Shown here: positions 53,854-63,181 of the stretch, one piece after another
Layout of the letters: every line of letters begins with the position of its first letter
How positions within the stretch are numbered: position 1 is the stretch's first letter
From: Psychrosphaera aestuarii
Lineage (GTDB): Bacteria; Pseudomonadota; Gammaproteobacteria; Enterobacterales; Alteromonadaceae
DNA: 64,000 bases
Assembly: GCF_017948405.1 (NCBI RefSeq)
Contig: NZ_CP072844.1
Span: forward strand, 186,001 to 250,000
Direction: 5' to 3'
The notes under the pieces: generated by a model
Databases searched by the model: none
What the model was told of the DNA's origin: nothing
The model's input: only the letters and a program-made list of their open reading frames with translations
Translations under genes and position numbers: made by a program

Positions 53854-54765
53854 TTAAAATCTAATGATGTAAAAGTGATCAACTAACAAAGCAACAAATA
53901 AAATAAGTAAGTGCCAAATTGAAAACTTAAAAGTATCCATTGCAATGTTTTTATCGTCTTTGACTTTTAATTGCCATGCATATTTAAGAAAAATAAGATT
54001 GAGTATTGTACTGGAAACTAAATAAATTAGCCCCGTCATCGCGATTAAATAAGGTAAAAAGCAGACCAAAGTTAGTAATATTGTATAAAGCACAATCGCA
54101 TTTTTAGTAAACGCTAGACCATGGGTTACAGGCAGCATTGGAATATTAACTCGCGCATAGTCGTCTTTTCGATGAATAGCCAACGCCCAGAAGTGTGGTG
54201 GAGTCCAAGTAAATATGATCATGACAAGTAAAAATGCGTTTGGGTGTAATTCTCCAGTCATGCTAACCCAGCCTAATAACGGTGGCATAGCACCGGCTAA
54301 TCCACCAATTACAATATTTTGTGGCGTGAGTCGCTTCAATACTAGGGTATATACAACAGCATAACCAAATAAACTCGCTAATGTTAACCAAGCCGATAAT
54401 GGGTTGACCGCGGCATACAAAATCACAAAACCAAGCACAGCCAAGGCAAACGAAAAAATAATCGCTTGTTGATTTGAAACCCGCCCTTTAGCAATCGGTC
54501 TATTGTACGTACGTGCCATTTTGGCATCTATTTTTTGATCTACTATGTGATTCATGGCCGCAGCGGCTGCAGATAAAAACCCAATCCCAATTGACGACAC
54601 CAATAGCAAATCAAGCGCGGGCCAGCCAGGTTGCGCTAACACCATTCCAACAATGGCCGTAATCACCAACATAAATACGACTTTTGGTTTAGTTATTTCA
54701 TACAAGTCTTTTAACAAACCGGTAAAAGACGAAAACGAGCTATTTATAGTATTAATGTAAGGCAT
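53854..54765 (-). CDS. ctaB: Protoheme IX farnesyltransferase CtaB/CyoE
   Basis: 303 aa with about nine membrane segments. UbiA-family aspartate motifs: NHIVDQKIDAKMARTYNRP (about 87-105) and HRKDDYARVNIPM (about 198-210). It adds farnesyl to heme B to make heme O, the precursor of heme A. It follows ctaA by 2 bases, so the two act in sequence. Confidence 0.95.
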   Translation of the reverse strand: MPYINTINSSFSSFTGLLKDLYEITKPKVVFMLVITAIVGMVLAQPGWPALDLLLVSSIGIGFLSAAAAAMNHIVDQKIDAKMARTYNRPIAKGRVSNQQAIIFSFALAVLGFVILYAAVNPLSAWLTLASLFGYAVVYTLVLKRLTPQNIVIGGLAGAMPPLLGWVSMTGELHPNAFLLVMIIFTWTPPHFWALAIHRKDDYARVNIPMLPVTHGLAFTKNAIVLYTILLTLVCFLPYLIAMTGLIYLVSSTILNLIFLKYAWQLKVKDDKNIAMDTFKFSIWHLLILFVALLVDHFYIIRF

Positions 54766-54767
54766 GA

Positions 54768-55850
54768 TTACGCTCCTTGTTGTACTAAAATGCTGCTATC
54801 TGGGCTAGTAGACGGCGCCGATTGATTAAAGTGTGCCTGCTGCTGTAGCTTTCTTTGGCGATGTAGGTAATGCCACAATACAAGCAAACTTGCCATTAAC
54901 ATCAAACCAACAAAGTTATGTGCGACGGCGACATACAGTGGTAAATGAAAAACAACATTCGATATACCTAATGAGATTTGAACCGCTGTTATCAGCGTTA
55001 TCACAATTGCAAATGGCCGTAATTGAATTTGTTTATATAGACTAATGACCAGTAACAAAAGAAACGCAGTAACAACCATGGCTCCTATTCGGTGAAGAAC
55101 GTGAATTGTCATTCTTGCTTCATAAGGGAAGACGCCATATTCATAGTCTTCAAATCCGTGCGGCACAGATAATGCGCTATCTAGATCAAACTTCTGTTGC
55201 CAACCAGGCTCACAAATAGGTAAATCTGTGCAAGCCACTGCCGCATAATTGGCAGCGGTCCAACCGCCAAGCGCAATTTGAAGCACAACTAATAAAAAGC
55301 CAACTTTGACAAAATTTCTTAGCAATGTCGTAATCTTTATTGAGGCAGGAATGTCATGCAGAATATCTTGTTGGCTTAAACACTGTGATCGCAGTTTCAG
55401 CGTCAATAGCAATATTAAACAAAAGGTCGTAAAGCCACCTAAAAGGTGTCCCATTACAACAAGCGGCATTAGATTCATAGTTACGGTTAACATGCCCAAT
55501 ACGGCTTGAAAACTGACTGTAGCTAGCAGCAATCCGGTTAATTTCACATGCTGCCGAGCTTTTATGCTCAGTATAAACATAGCTAATACAAACAAGCCTA
55601 AAGCACCCGCAAAATAGCGATGAACCATTTCATTTCGCGCTTTATGATATTCAACGGGACGTTCAGGAAAGGCGGCTTCGGCGTGTTCTATATGTGCGGC
55701 TTCTGTTGGAACAGTTAAAAAACCATAACATCCAGGCCAATCTGGACAGCCTAAACCAGCATCAGTAAGTCGTGTGTAAGCGCCCAATACAATGACGACA
55801 CATACCATTAACAAAGACAGTAGTGATAGCTTATAACGAAAATTTAACAT
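54768..55850 (-). CDS. ctaA: Heme A synthase CtaA (COX15)
   Basis: 360 aa from ATG 55850, chosen for AGAAGGG about 6 bases upstream; a TTG 12 codons earlier is open. Eight membrane segments. Conserved YTRLTDAGLGCPDWPGCYG near the N-terminus and paired histidines (HRYFAGALG, HLLGGFTTF, HVLHRIGAMV, HNFVGLML). It oxidises heme O to heme A. The proximal ctaB makes its substrate. Confidence 0.95.
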   Translation of the reverse strand: MLNFRYKLSLLSLLMVCVVIVLGAYTRLTDAGLGCPDWPGCYGFLTVPTEAAHIEHAEAAFPERPVEYHKARNEMVHRYFAGALGLFVLAMFILSIKARQHVKLTGLLLATVSFQAVLGMLTVTMNLMPLVVMGHLLGGFTTFCLILLLTLKLRSQCLSQQDILHDIPASIKITTLLRNFVKVGFLLVVLQIALGGWTAANYAAVACTDLPICEPGWQQKFDLDSALSVPHGFEDYEYGVFPYEARMTIHVLHRIGAMVVTAFLLLLVISLYKQIQLRPFAIVITLITAVQISLGISNVVFHLPLYVAVAHNFVGLMLMASLLVLWHYLHRQRKLQQQAHFNQSAPSTSPDSSILVQQGA

Positions 55851-55889
55851 CAGAGCCCTTCTTATTTTTATTATTGGGGTGTTCAATTA

Positions 55890-56393
55890 TTAACCCATAC
55901 GAGCATAATTTAATAGCTTTTTCAAATCAGACAGGATGTCTTTGCTTGTCTTTATCGTATTGTCCCGGTCAGCGCTTCCTTGGTAACGAAGGATGACTTT
56001 ACCCATAGGATCAATTACATAAATATAGCCGCCACTTAGGTCGGTATTATTTGCTGAATAGGTCTTTGTTGCCGGGTAATTGTTTAAAGGTAACGAGTCC
56101 GTTAACACCCATGCATTAACGCGTTTTTGAAGCTTACCTAAAGCAAGATAAGTTTGGTTTAGTCCGTACAATTGTTCTTCGCAAAAGCTATCACACTGTT
56201 GAGTTTGCGGTTGATATACAATGCTCCACATGGGGGTTTCTGTTTTAATTTTAACCACCACTTCTTTTTGCAAAAACTCGCCTTTGTTGGTTGCGGCTGG
56301 CGTGTACCATCCCATTTTTAAAACCAAATATGCTAACACTAGCGGCACGGTGGCCATTGCTACAAATATTCCAAAAAAAGACTTAGACTTCAT
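55890..56393 (-). CDS. Oxidase-locus membrane-anchored thioredoxin-like protein
   Basis: 167 aa with an N-terminal anchor (FFGIFVAMATVPLVLAYLVLKMGW). The periplasmic part has WSIVYQPQTQQCDSFCEEQLY with a CxxxC pair (C69-D-S-F-C73) and IYVIDPMGKVILRY, resembling a diverged SCO-type fold. It overlaps the SURF1 stop by 4 bases and precedes ctaA by 3. A role in copper or thiol handling for cytochrome oxidase assembly is likely from context. Confidence 0.8.
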   Translation of the reverse strand: MKSKSFFGIFVAMATVPLVLAYLVLKMGWYTPAATNKGEFLQKEVVVKIKTETPMWSIVYQPQTQQCDSFCEEQLYGLNQTYLALGKLQKRVNAWVLTDSLPLNNYPATKTYSANNTDLSGGYIYVIDPMGKVILRYQGSADRDNTIKTSKDILSDLKKLLNYARMG

Positions 56394-57133
56394 TGGTGTT
56401 CCTTCTCTTTAACTATGTTAGTACTACGAACGCTTGCGAACACAAATACAACTAAGCTCGCGAACGCCAACAAAAACCACTGGACCGCATAGGCGATATG
56501 TTTCTCAGGAGGCATCACGACCGGTTTATATAACTGTGGATGCCCGGCTACACTATTGGTATCAGCGTATAAAAATACCGGTTTAACGGTCATTCCACTG
56601 CTGTATTTAAAATCTACAATCACGTTTACCGACTGAACTCGTTTAGGGAACGTGTCTCCTTCAATAACATCGCTGAGCGTAAATTGTTGAAGATCGGTTG
56701 TTTTAAGTAACCCATTAATTTCTAATTCATAGGGCAAGTCAATTGACGGTAATTCTGCGCGTTGCTTTGGTGCCCGCCACCAACCTAAGTTAACCAAGAT
56801 GATAGTTTCTGATAACTTTACTTGAGCAGGTACTACGACATCGTAGCCAACTTGCCCATTAAATATTTTGTTATCAACTAACCAAACAAAATCTGTTTTC
56901 AACTCCAAGTCTAGTTGGGTGGTTTGAAAGTTTAAACTCGCTAACTTTCCTGTGTTTAGTCGAGCTAAAAACTCCGTTTGGCTCACTCGTTCTGCACTTT
57001 GTTGCGCTAATAACTCTTGCTTTTGCTTGGCTCGCTCTAATTGCCAAAAGCCTAACTTGCACAAAATCAAAAATACCGTCACAGTAAGAATGATCGACAG
57101 AGGTGTGAAACTAAAACGCTTTAATATTTGCAT
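56390..57133 (-). CDS. SURF1-family oxidase assembly protein
   Basis: 247 aa. Two membrane segments, one at each end (PLSIILTVTVFLILCKLGFWQL, about 12-33; YAVQWFLLAFASLVVFVFAS, about 214-233), flanking a periplasmic beta-rich domain with FWQLERAKQKQ, LVNLGWWRAP and HIAYAVQWF, all SURF1 hallmarks. It assists heme A insertion into subunit I. Overlaps the downstream gene by 4 bases. Confidence 0.93.
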   Translation of the reverse strand: MQILKRFSFTPLSIILTVTVFLILCKLGFWQLERAKQKQELLAQQSAERVSQTEFLARLNTGKLASLNFQTTQLDLELKTDFVWLVDNKIFNGQVGYDVVVPAQVKLSETIILVNLGWWRAPKQRAELPSIDLPYELEINGLLKTTDLQQFTLSDVIEGDTFPKRVQSVNVIVDFKYSSGMTVKPVFLYADTNSVAGHPQLYKPVVMPPEKHIAYAVQWFLLAFASLVVFVFASVRSTNIVKEKEHQ

Positions 57134-57180
57134 TAACTTTTCATTACCGAACTACAAACGACAAAATTATAGGTAAGACA

Positions 57181-57405
57181 ATGGAATTTATGATTAAAGC
57201 CATCATCGTTATATTACTTTTTAGCATCATCTTTAACTTGTTTAAGGCGATGTTTACTATGTTAAAAGGCGATGAAAATGCACCACCTATGTCTCACTTT
57301 ATTGGCAGAAGATTAGCCTTTACCGCTGTCCTTATGATCTTGCTGCTAGTATTGTTAGGGCTAGGTATTATTGAACCAAATCCAAGCCCTTACACTAAGG
57401 TTTAA
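57181..57405 (+). CDS. Twin-transmembrane protein, DUF2909-like
   Basis: 74 aa with two membrane segments (AIIVILLFSIIFNLFKAMF, about 7-25; LAFTAVLMILLLVLLGLGII, about 46-65). It resembles the DUF2909 family, small proteins found in cytochrome oxidase loci. It is transcribed opposite to the oxidase genes, between ctaE and SURF1. Function unknown. Confidence 0.75.
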   Translation: MEFMIKAIIVILLFSIIFNLFKAMFTMLKGDENAPPMSHFIGRRLAFTAVLMILLLVLLGLGIIEPNPSPYTKV

Positions 57406-57411
57406 ACCCAC

Positions 57412-58293
57412 CTATAAGATGTAAACAAAGATAAATAGACACACCCATACAACATCAACAAAGTGCCAATACCAACTTGTCGCTTGAAATCCAAAGTGGT
57501 TTTCAGGGGTAAAATGCTCTTTAAGTACAATCCTAAAAAACATAATAATTAACATTATCGTGCCCAACGTGACGTGCAAGCCATGAAAACCGGTTAACAA
57601 GAAGAATGTATTACCGTAAATACCACTTGATAACATTAAGCCCATTTCACGGTACGCATGCACATACTCTTCAACCTGCAAGACCAAAAAGATACAGCCA
57701 AGTAAAATAGTGACACCCAAGCCAATCTTTAATTGAGTACGTTTATTTTGTTCTAAACCAACGTGCGCGAAGTGCAAGGTAACCGATGATATTAATAAAA
57801 TTATGGTGTTATATAGAGGCAAACCAGTCCAACCCATTGCTTCTGTTGTTGTGCCATCTGGAGTTTTTATAAGTGGCCAAATTGCCTCAAACGCCGGCCA
57901 GAGTACTTCATGAGTACTAACGTTATTACTGGCTCCACCTAACCAAGGTACCGAAAACATTCGTGCGTAGAATAGCGCACCAAAAAAAGCACCAAAGAAC
58001 ATGACTTCAGAAAAAATAAACCAACTCATTCCCTGTTTAAATGAGCGATCCATTTGTGCGCTGTACATCCCTTTCATTGACTCATCTATTACATTTCGAA
58101 ACCAACCTACCAACATAAAAATGATAGTTAAAATTCCGGCCAGTAATAAATAACCGCTAAAACCAGACTCGCCTTTTGTTACGTCATTAACATAACCACC
58201 AGCACCAAATGCAATAAAGAATAAACCCACTGCGCCGACAATTGGCCATGGACTTTGTGCTGGGACGTAATATTTTTGATATTCACTCGACAT
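57412..58293 (-). CDS. ctaE: Cytochrome c oxidase subunit III
   Basis: 293 aa from ATG 58293 (MSSEYQKYYVPAQSPWP), preferred because AGAGGG lies 9 bases upstream and family members start this way. Seven membrane segments. Conserved FIFSEVMFFGAFFGALFYAR and HGLHVTLGTIML, ending in WYWHFVDVVWVCLFIFVYI. Inner membrane, part of aa3-type oxidase. Follows ctaG by 26 bases. Confidence 0.95.
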   Translation of the reverse strand: MSSEYQKYYVPAQSPWPIVGAVGLFFIAFGAGGYVNDVTKGESGFSGYLLLAGILTIIFMLVGWFRNVIDESMKGMYSAQMDRSFKQGMSWFIFSEVMFFGAFFGALFYARMFSVPWLGGASNNVSTHEVLWPAFEAIWPLIKTPDGTTTEAMGWTGLPLYNTIILLISSVTLHFAHVGLEQNKRTQLKIGLGVTILLGCIFLVLQVEEYVHAYREMGLMLSSGIYGNTFFLLTGFHGLHVTLGTIMLIIMFFRIVLKEHFTPENHFGFQATSWYWHFVDVVWVCLFIFVYIL

Positions 58294-58319
58294 TTTTTTT
58301 GCCCTCTCTGTGAGCATTA

Positions 58320-58898
58320 TTATTCTGAATCAGCAAATAAGTCTGCAAACGCAGACGGTTCTAATTTGTCACTAATATCAAACAATGTGTATGACAGTGT
58401 GACAGTGCTATATTCCGGTGGTAGTTCAGGATCAATGTAAAACTGCAAACCTAAGCTTGCTTGTTGACCCTGTTCCAACGGTTGGTGATTAAAGCAAAAG
58501 CATTCAATTTTATTAAAATACGTTGCTGCAAGCCCCGGACTTACCGATGGAATAGCTTGTACCACCATGTCGCCTGCTGATTGATTTGAAACTAAAAAGT
58601 TAACTTCATGTTGTTCGCCTGGGTGGACTTTAATGCGTTTTACTTCTGGTTTAAAAGTCCACGGTAAATTGCCTTGTGTGTGAGCGATAAACTCAACCGT
58701 TACGGTTCGATTCATATCAATGACTGTCGATTGGGTCGCAGCTTGATTACTCGTTTTTCCATTTAAACCGGTAATATCACAAAACACATCGTACAAAGGC
58801 ACGAGCGCAAAACCAAAGCCAAACATAAAGACAACGGTTAATACCAACTTCTTAATCAGTTTGGTTTGGGCTGTTTTATTCGCTTCATTTACGCTCAT
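58320..58898 (-). CDS. ctaG: Cytochrome oxidase assembly protein CtaG (Cox11)
   Basis: 192 aa. One N-terminal membrane segment (LVLTVVFMFGFGFALVPLYDVFC). Copper ligand motif ECFCFNHQPL (CFCF) in a periplasmic immunoglobulin-like domain, plus VPLYDVFCDITGL. It inserts CuB into subunit I. Between ctaD and ctaE, the standard place. Confidence 0.95.
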   Translation of the reverse strand: MSVNEANKTAQTKLIKKLVLTVVFMFGFGFALVPLYDVFCDITGLNGKTSNQAATQSTVIDMNRTVTVEFIAHTQGNLPWTFKPEVKRIKVHPGEQHEVNFLVSNQSAGDMVVQAIPSVSPGLAATYFNKIECFCFNHQPLEQGQQASLGLQFYIDPELPPEYSTVTLSYTLFDISDKLEPSAFADLFADSE

Positions 58899-58922
58899 AT
58901 ACCTACTCCAGAATACACTCTT

Positions 58923-60518
58923 CTATTTGATTTTTGGTGGCGTCTCAAATGTGTGATAAGGCGCAGGAGAAGGAACTTCCCACTCTAACCCTTCGGCACC
59001 TTCCCAGACTTGGTCAGTTGCTTTTTCACCACCTTTTATGCACTTGTAAACAACTGCAACAAACAGAAGTTGAGATAAACCAAATGCAAAGCCTCCAATA
59101 CTTATAATCGCGTTAAAGTCAGCAAACTGTGTCGCGTAGTCAGGAATACGGCGAGGCATTCCAGCTAAACCAACAAAGTGCATTGGGAAAAACAACACGT
59201 TTACTGAAACTAACGACAACCAAAAGTGTAACTTGGCTAAACCTTCATCGAACATATGACCTGTCCATTTAGGCAGCCAATAGTAGGCACCGGCCATAAT
59301 GGAGAAGATCGCTCCTGTTACTAGTACATAGTGGAAATGCGCAACCACAAAATAAGTATCATGGTATTGGAAATCCGCTGGTGTAATGGCTAGCATCAAC
59401 CCTGACAAACCTCCTATAGTAAACAGCACAATAAAGGCAATAGAGAACATCATAGGCACTTCAAACGTTAACGCTCCTCGCCACATAGTAGCGACCCAAT
59501 TAAAGACTTTTACGCCTGTGGGCACAGAGATAAGCATAGTGAAGTACATAAAGAACAATTCACCGGCTAATGGCATACCAGTGGTAAACATGTGATGTGC
59601 CCAAACCATGAATGATAATATGGCGATAGACGCGGTCGCATATACCATAGAGGAATAGCCAAATAAGCGCTTACGACTGAAGGTAGGAACAATTTGAGAG
59701 ATGATGCCAAAAGCTGGCAAAATCATAATGTACACTTCAGGATGACCAAAGAACCAAAATATATGCTGGAACAATACTGGGTCACCACCGCCGGCTGCAC
59801 TAAAGAATGACGTCGCGAAATACTTGTCGGTTAAAACCATAGTTACCGCACCAGCTAATACCGGCATAACCGCTATCAGTAAGAACGCAGTAATTAACCA
59901 AGTCCAAACAAACAGAGGCATTTTCATGAAGGTCATGCCCGGCGCTCTTAAATTAAAAATGGTTACGATGACGTTAATCGCACCCATAATCGAAGAGATC
60001 CCCATGATATGAACCGAGAACACAAAAAACGCGGTACTGTCGCCACTATAGGTCGTTGATAATGGTGCATAGAAAGTCCAACCGAACGCAGGGCCACCAC
60101 CTTCCATAAATAACGACATAAGTAAAATTAAAAACGCAAATGGTAATATCCAGAAGCTCCAGTTATTCATTCTTGGTAACGCCATATCTGGCGCACCAAT
60201 CATCATAGGAACCATCCAGTTTGCCAAGCCTACAAATGCTGGCATTACCGCTCCAAACACCATGATTAAACCGTGAACCGTGGTCATTTGATTAAAAAAG
60301 TTGGGTTCAACGATTTGTAAACCCGGTTGGAATAGCTCGGCACGAATAACCATGGCCATCGCCCCGCCAATGAAAAACATTAGCAAGGAAAATAAAAGAT
60401 ATAGTGTACCTATGTCTTTATGATTTGTTGTTAACAACCAACGCATAATGCCTTTTGGGGCACCATGGTGTTCATGGTCGTCGTGATGATCTGTTGCACT
60501 ACTTTCTAAAGAACTCAT
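58923..60518 (-). CDS. ctaD: Cytochrome c oxidase subunit I
   Basis: 531 aa with twelve membrane segments. Heme a and a3/CuB ligands: TVHGLIMVFG (H about 80), FWFFGHPEVYIMILP (H of CuB with the cross-linked Tyr), WAHHMFTTG (CuB histidines) and YVVAHFHYVLV in the form FVVAHFHYVLV. These are diagnostic of an A-type heme-copper oxidase. It reduces oxygen to water and pumps protons. 11 bases after ctaC. Confidence 0.97.
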   Translation of the reverse strand: MSSLESSATDHHDDHEHHGAPKGIMRWLLTTNHKDIGTLYLLFSLLMFFIGGAMAMVIRAELFQPGLQIVEPNFFNQMTTVHGLIMVFGAVMPAFVGLANWMVPMMIGAPDMALPRMNNWSFWILPFAFLILLMSLFMEGGGPAFGWTFYAPLSTTYSGDSTAFFVFSVHIMGISSIMGAINVIVTIFNLRAPGMTFMKMPLFVWTWLITAFLLIAVMPVLAGAVTMVLTDKYFATSFFSAAGGGDPVLFQHIFWFFGHPEVYIMILPAFGIISQIVPTFSRKRLFGYSSMVYATASIAILSFMVWAHHMFTTGMPLAGELFFMYFTMLISVPTGVKVFNWVATMWRGALTFEVPMMFSIAFIVLFTIGGLSGLMLAITPADFQYHDTYFVVAHFHYVLVTGAIFSIMAGAYYWLPKWTGHMFDEGLAKLHFWLSLVSVNVLFFPMHFVGLAGMPRRIPDYATQFADFNAIISIGGFAFGLSQLLFVAVVYKCIKGGEKATDQVWEGAEGLEWEVPSPAPYHTFETPPKIK

Positions 60519-60529
60519 GACATGCCTCC

Positions 60530-61663
60530 TTATTGACTTGTTAGATAAGCGTTGATCTGTGCAGCTTGCACTGCATCGCCGGTATTATTACCCCAAGCGT
60601 TGCGCTCGTAAGTGACAATAGCAGCTAAGTCTTTTAAACCAAGTTGCTTGCCATAACCTTGCATAGCCGTGCCAGCCTTACCATTCACTACAATGTCAAT
60701 GTGTGCCCCTAAGTCTTCCAGTGCAATCTTGCTGCCTTTTAATGCAGGGAAAACACCAGGAATACCCTCACCTGAGACTTGATGACACGCGGCACAGTTT
60801 GCAATGTAAGCTTTTTCACCAACCGCCATTAACTCGTCGTAAGACATATTCATAGCTAGTAATTTCTGCTCTTCTTCTTTAGCAATGCGCGCCATTTCCA
60901 CTTCTTGTTTCATCCAAGCGTCAAAGTCACCTTGCTCTTTCGCAATAACCACTATTGGCATAAAACCATGATCTTTTCCGCATAACTCAGCACACTGACC
61001 TCGGTATACACCTGGCTCATTTACTTTTGTCCATGCTTCGTTAATAAAACCTGGGTTTGCGTCTTTTTTAACAGCAAATTCTGGTACCCACCATGAGTGG
61101 ATAACGTCATCTGATGTTATTAAGAATCGTACTTTTTTACCGGTAGGAATAACGAGGGGGCGATCAACTTCTAGGAGATAATTATCTGACTTAGCGCGTT
61201 TATTTGCTATTTGCTCGGGTGCAGTTGCCAATAAACTGTAATATTCCAAGTCATGATCAAAGTATTTGTAATGCCACTTCCACTGAGAGCCTGTGACTTG
61301 AACGGTAAGATCAGCATCGCTGGTATCTTCCATTTCAATCAGTGTTTTTGTAGCAGGAAAAGCCATACCGATTAAGATGATAAATGGAATCGCTGTCCAT
61401 ATAATTTCAACTTTGGTGCTTTCATGAAAATTTGCAGGGGTTACGCCTTTTGATTTTCGATGATGGAGCATTGAATAGAACATTACCCCAAACACCAAAA
61501 TCGCTATCACACAACAGATGTAAAAAATGATCATGTGCAAATCATAAACATTTGCACTCACGTCTGTTACCCCTTTAGTAAGGTTAAGACGCATATCATT
61601 CGCCATTGCGGAATTAGCAAATACGGCAGTTGGTACCAACCAACTTAATTGCTTAGCAGTCAC
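60530..61663 (-). CDS. ctaC: Cytochrome c oxidase subunit II with C-terminal cytochrome c
   Basis: 377 aa from GTG 61663, chosen because AGGAGG lies about 7 bases before it and it opens a signal peptide (TAKQLSWLVPTAVFANSAMA). Two membrane segments. CuA site CAELCGKDHGFM (about 225-236). A C-terminal class I cytochrome c domain with CAACH (about 291-295) and a distal Met in GTAMQGYG. Caa3-like architecture. First gene of the oxidase operon. Confidence 0.95.
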   Translation of the reverse strand: MTAKQLSWLVPTAVFANSAMANDMRLNLTKGVTDVSANVYDLHMIIFYICCVIAILVFGVMFYSMLHHRKSKGVTPANFHESTKVEIIWTAIPFIILIGMAFPATKTLIEMEDTSDADLTVQVTGSQWKWHYKYFDHDLEYYSLLATAPEQIANKRAKSDNYLLEVDRPLVIPTGKKVRFLITSDDVIHSWWVPEFAVKKDANPGFINEAWTKVNEPGVYRGQCAELCGKDHGFMPIVVIAKEQGDFDAWMKQEVEMARIAKEEEQKLLAMNMSYDELMAVGEKAYIANCAACHQVSGEGIPGVFPALKGSKIALEDLGAHIDIVVNGKAGTAMQGYGKQLGLKDLAAIVTYERNAWGNNTGDAVQAAQINAYLTSQ

Positions 61664-61947
61664 ACAGAATCCTCCATAATGAAAAACAATAAGGGATTCT
61701 GTACGACCCAACTCAGTACCAGCCAGGACTTATCGCACAACCTTAGTGCAGCCCTAGACAGTTCTCCCCGAATGTTTTTTAATTATTATTTTTATAGTCC
61801 TAAGTTACTTAGCGTAACCCGACGTTGATTTAGATTAATTTTTATTCAACTAAATTAACGTATATCTTTTAACCAAGGAGTGCAAATTTTAATCGATGAA
61901 AGAAAGCCAACTGAACATAAAATGAACAGTCGACTTTGGGCAATTAG

Positions 61948-63180
61948 CTAGAGACTTTTCTTTGGAGGGAGCGCAGAGTTAGCAAAAATAAGGCCTGCAA
62001 CCAATGACATCAGAATAATTAGCGATTGTTGACCAGCCGTTTCTGCAGAAGCAAAACCTTCACCAGCAATATATGAGTTCAAACTAATGAATGTTTTACT
62101 GCCGGGAACGAGAACAATGAGTCCCTGCATGGTAACAATTACTGCTGGCGCATTCGCTAATCGAGAAAACAGATTGCCGTAAATACCGACCATGAACGCG
62201 CCTAAAAACGCCCCAATGCCTAAATCAAATGATAGAGCGGCATAATGACTTGACCCATAGGCAATAAAGCCAATGAGCAGTGACCAAACTATATGACGAC
62301 GTCGAGTTCTAAATGCGATTATAAGAGAACAACCTAATGTGAAAATTGCTAACCATGCCGTCCAAGGTGGTAGCAGCTCAGACTGCACAAACTCAACCTC
62401 ACCAAACATAAGTTGACCCATTTCCACGCCTACAAACGCACCAAAGTACAGCTTAAATAACATCATTACCGCATCCATGATTTTTGCTGTACCGGATACT
62501 AGGTGACGTGCCGACAATTCTTGCAAGCCTATAGTTAAGGCTAGACCTGGAATCAAGACAATAATAGATGACAATACCGCGAGTCGAATATTGATACCCG
62601 GATCCAAATAAGCAGCAATTGCACAAGCGCCCATTGCAGACATCATGGCTACTAGTGGCTCTAGCATATTGGCAATGCCTTTTGATCGCTCAGACCACAA
62701 TATAAATAAGTAAACAACAATACCGAGTAAGCCGGACCATAATGCGTTGTTCCAGCTGGTATTCATTAGCATTGCAAAAGCACAACCCGACAAAGCAAAT
62801 GAAAAGCCGGTTGCCAAACGCCCATACGGGTTCGGCATAAACTCAATTTCATCGAGGCGCAATTGTGCTTCTTCAACACTTAGTTCACCACCAAGCACCA
62901 AATCTACGACATCATCCGTTCGTGATAATGAGCCCATATCAAGATCGCCTGGTTCAACTCGCGCTGCGTGGGTATATTCATCTTCATGACCTTCAGTCCA
63001 TAATACAAAGGTCATAGACGTTGGCGAAATTATAAATGACGAGCGCAGGCCCAGACCATCGGCAAGCGTCATCAAATGCGCCTCTAATCGATATGCAGGT
63101 GTCCCATATTTGTGGAGCATTTTGCCTAAACGAACAATAAACTTTCGTTTCTGCTTAAACGCCTCATGCTGGTCTTGCAT
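61948..63180 (-). CDS. ThrE-like threonine/serine exporter family protein
   Basis: 410 aa. N-terminal DUF1212 domain (RLGKMLHKYGTPAYRLEAHL, SFIISPTSMTFVLW, about 10-55) followed by about ten membrane segments; the second half (GIGAFLGAFMVGIYGNLFSR, LIVLVPGSKTFISLN) matches the DUF3815 half. It is thus a single-chain version of the YjjP/YjjB pair. The family exports threonine, serine or succinate; substrate unknown. It follows rmuC by 1 base. Confidence 0.85.
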   Translation of the reverse strand: MQDQHEAFKQKRKFIVRLGKMLHKYGTPAYRLEAHLMTLADGLGLRSSFIISPTSMTFVLWTEGHEDEYTHAARVEPGDLDMGSLSRTDDVVDLVLGGELSVEEAQLRLDEIEFMPNPYGRLATGFSFALSGCAFAMLMNTSWNNALWSGLLGIVVYLFILWSERSKGIANMLEPLVAMMSAMGACAIAAYLDPGINIRLAVLSSIIVLIPGLALTIGLQELSARHLVSGTAKIMDAVMMLFKLYFGAFVGVEMGQLMFGEVEFVQSELLPPWTAWLAIFTLGCSLIIAFRTRRRHIVWSLLIGFIAYGSSHYAALSFDLGIGAFLGAFMVGIYGNLFSRLANAPAVIVTMQGLIVLVPGSKTFISLNSYIAGEGFASAETAGQQSLIILMSLVAGLIFANSALPPKKSL

Positions 63181-63181
63181 T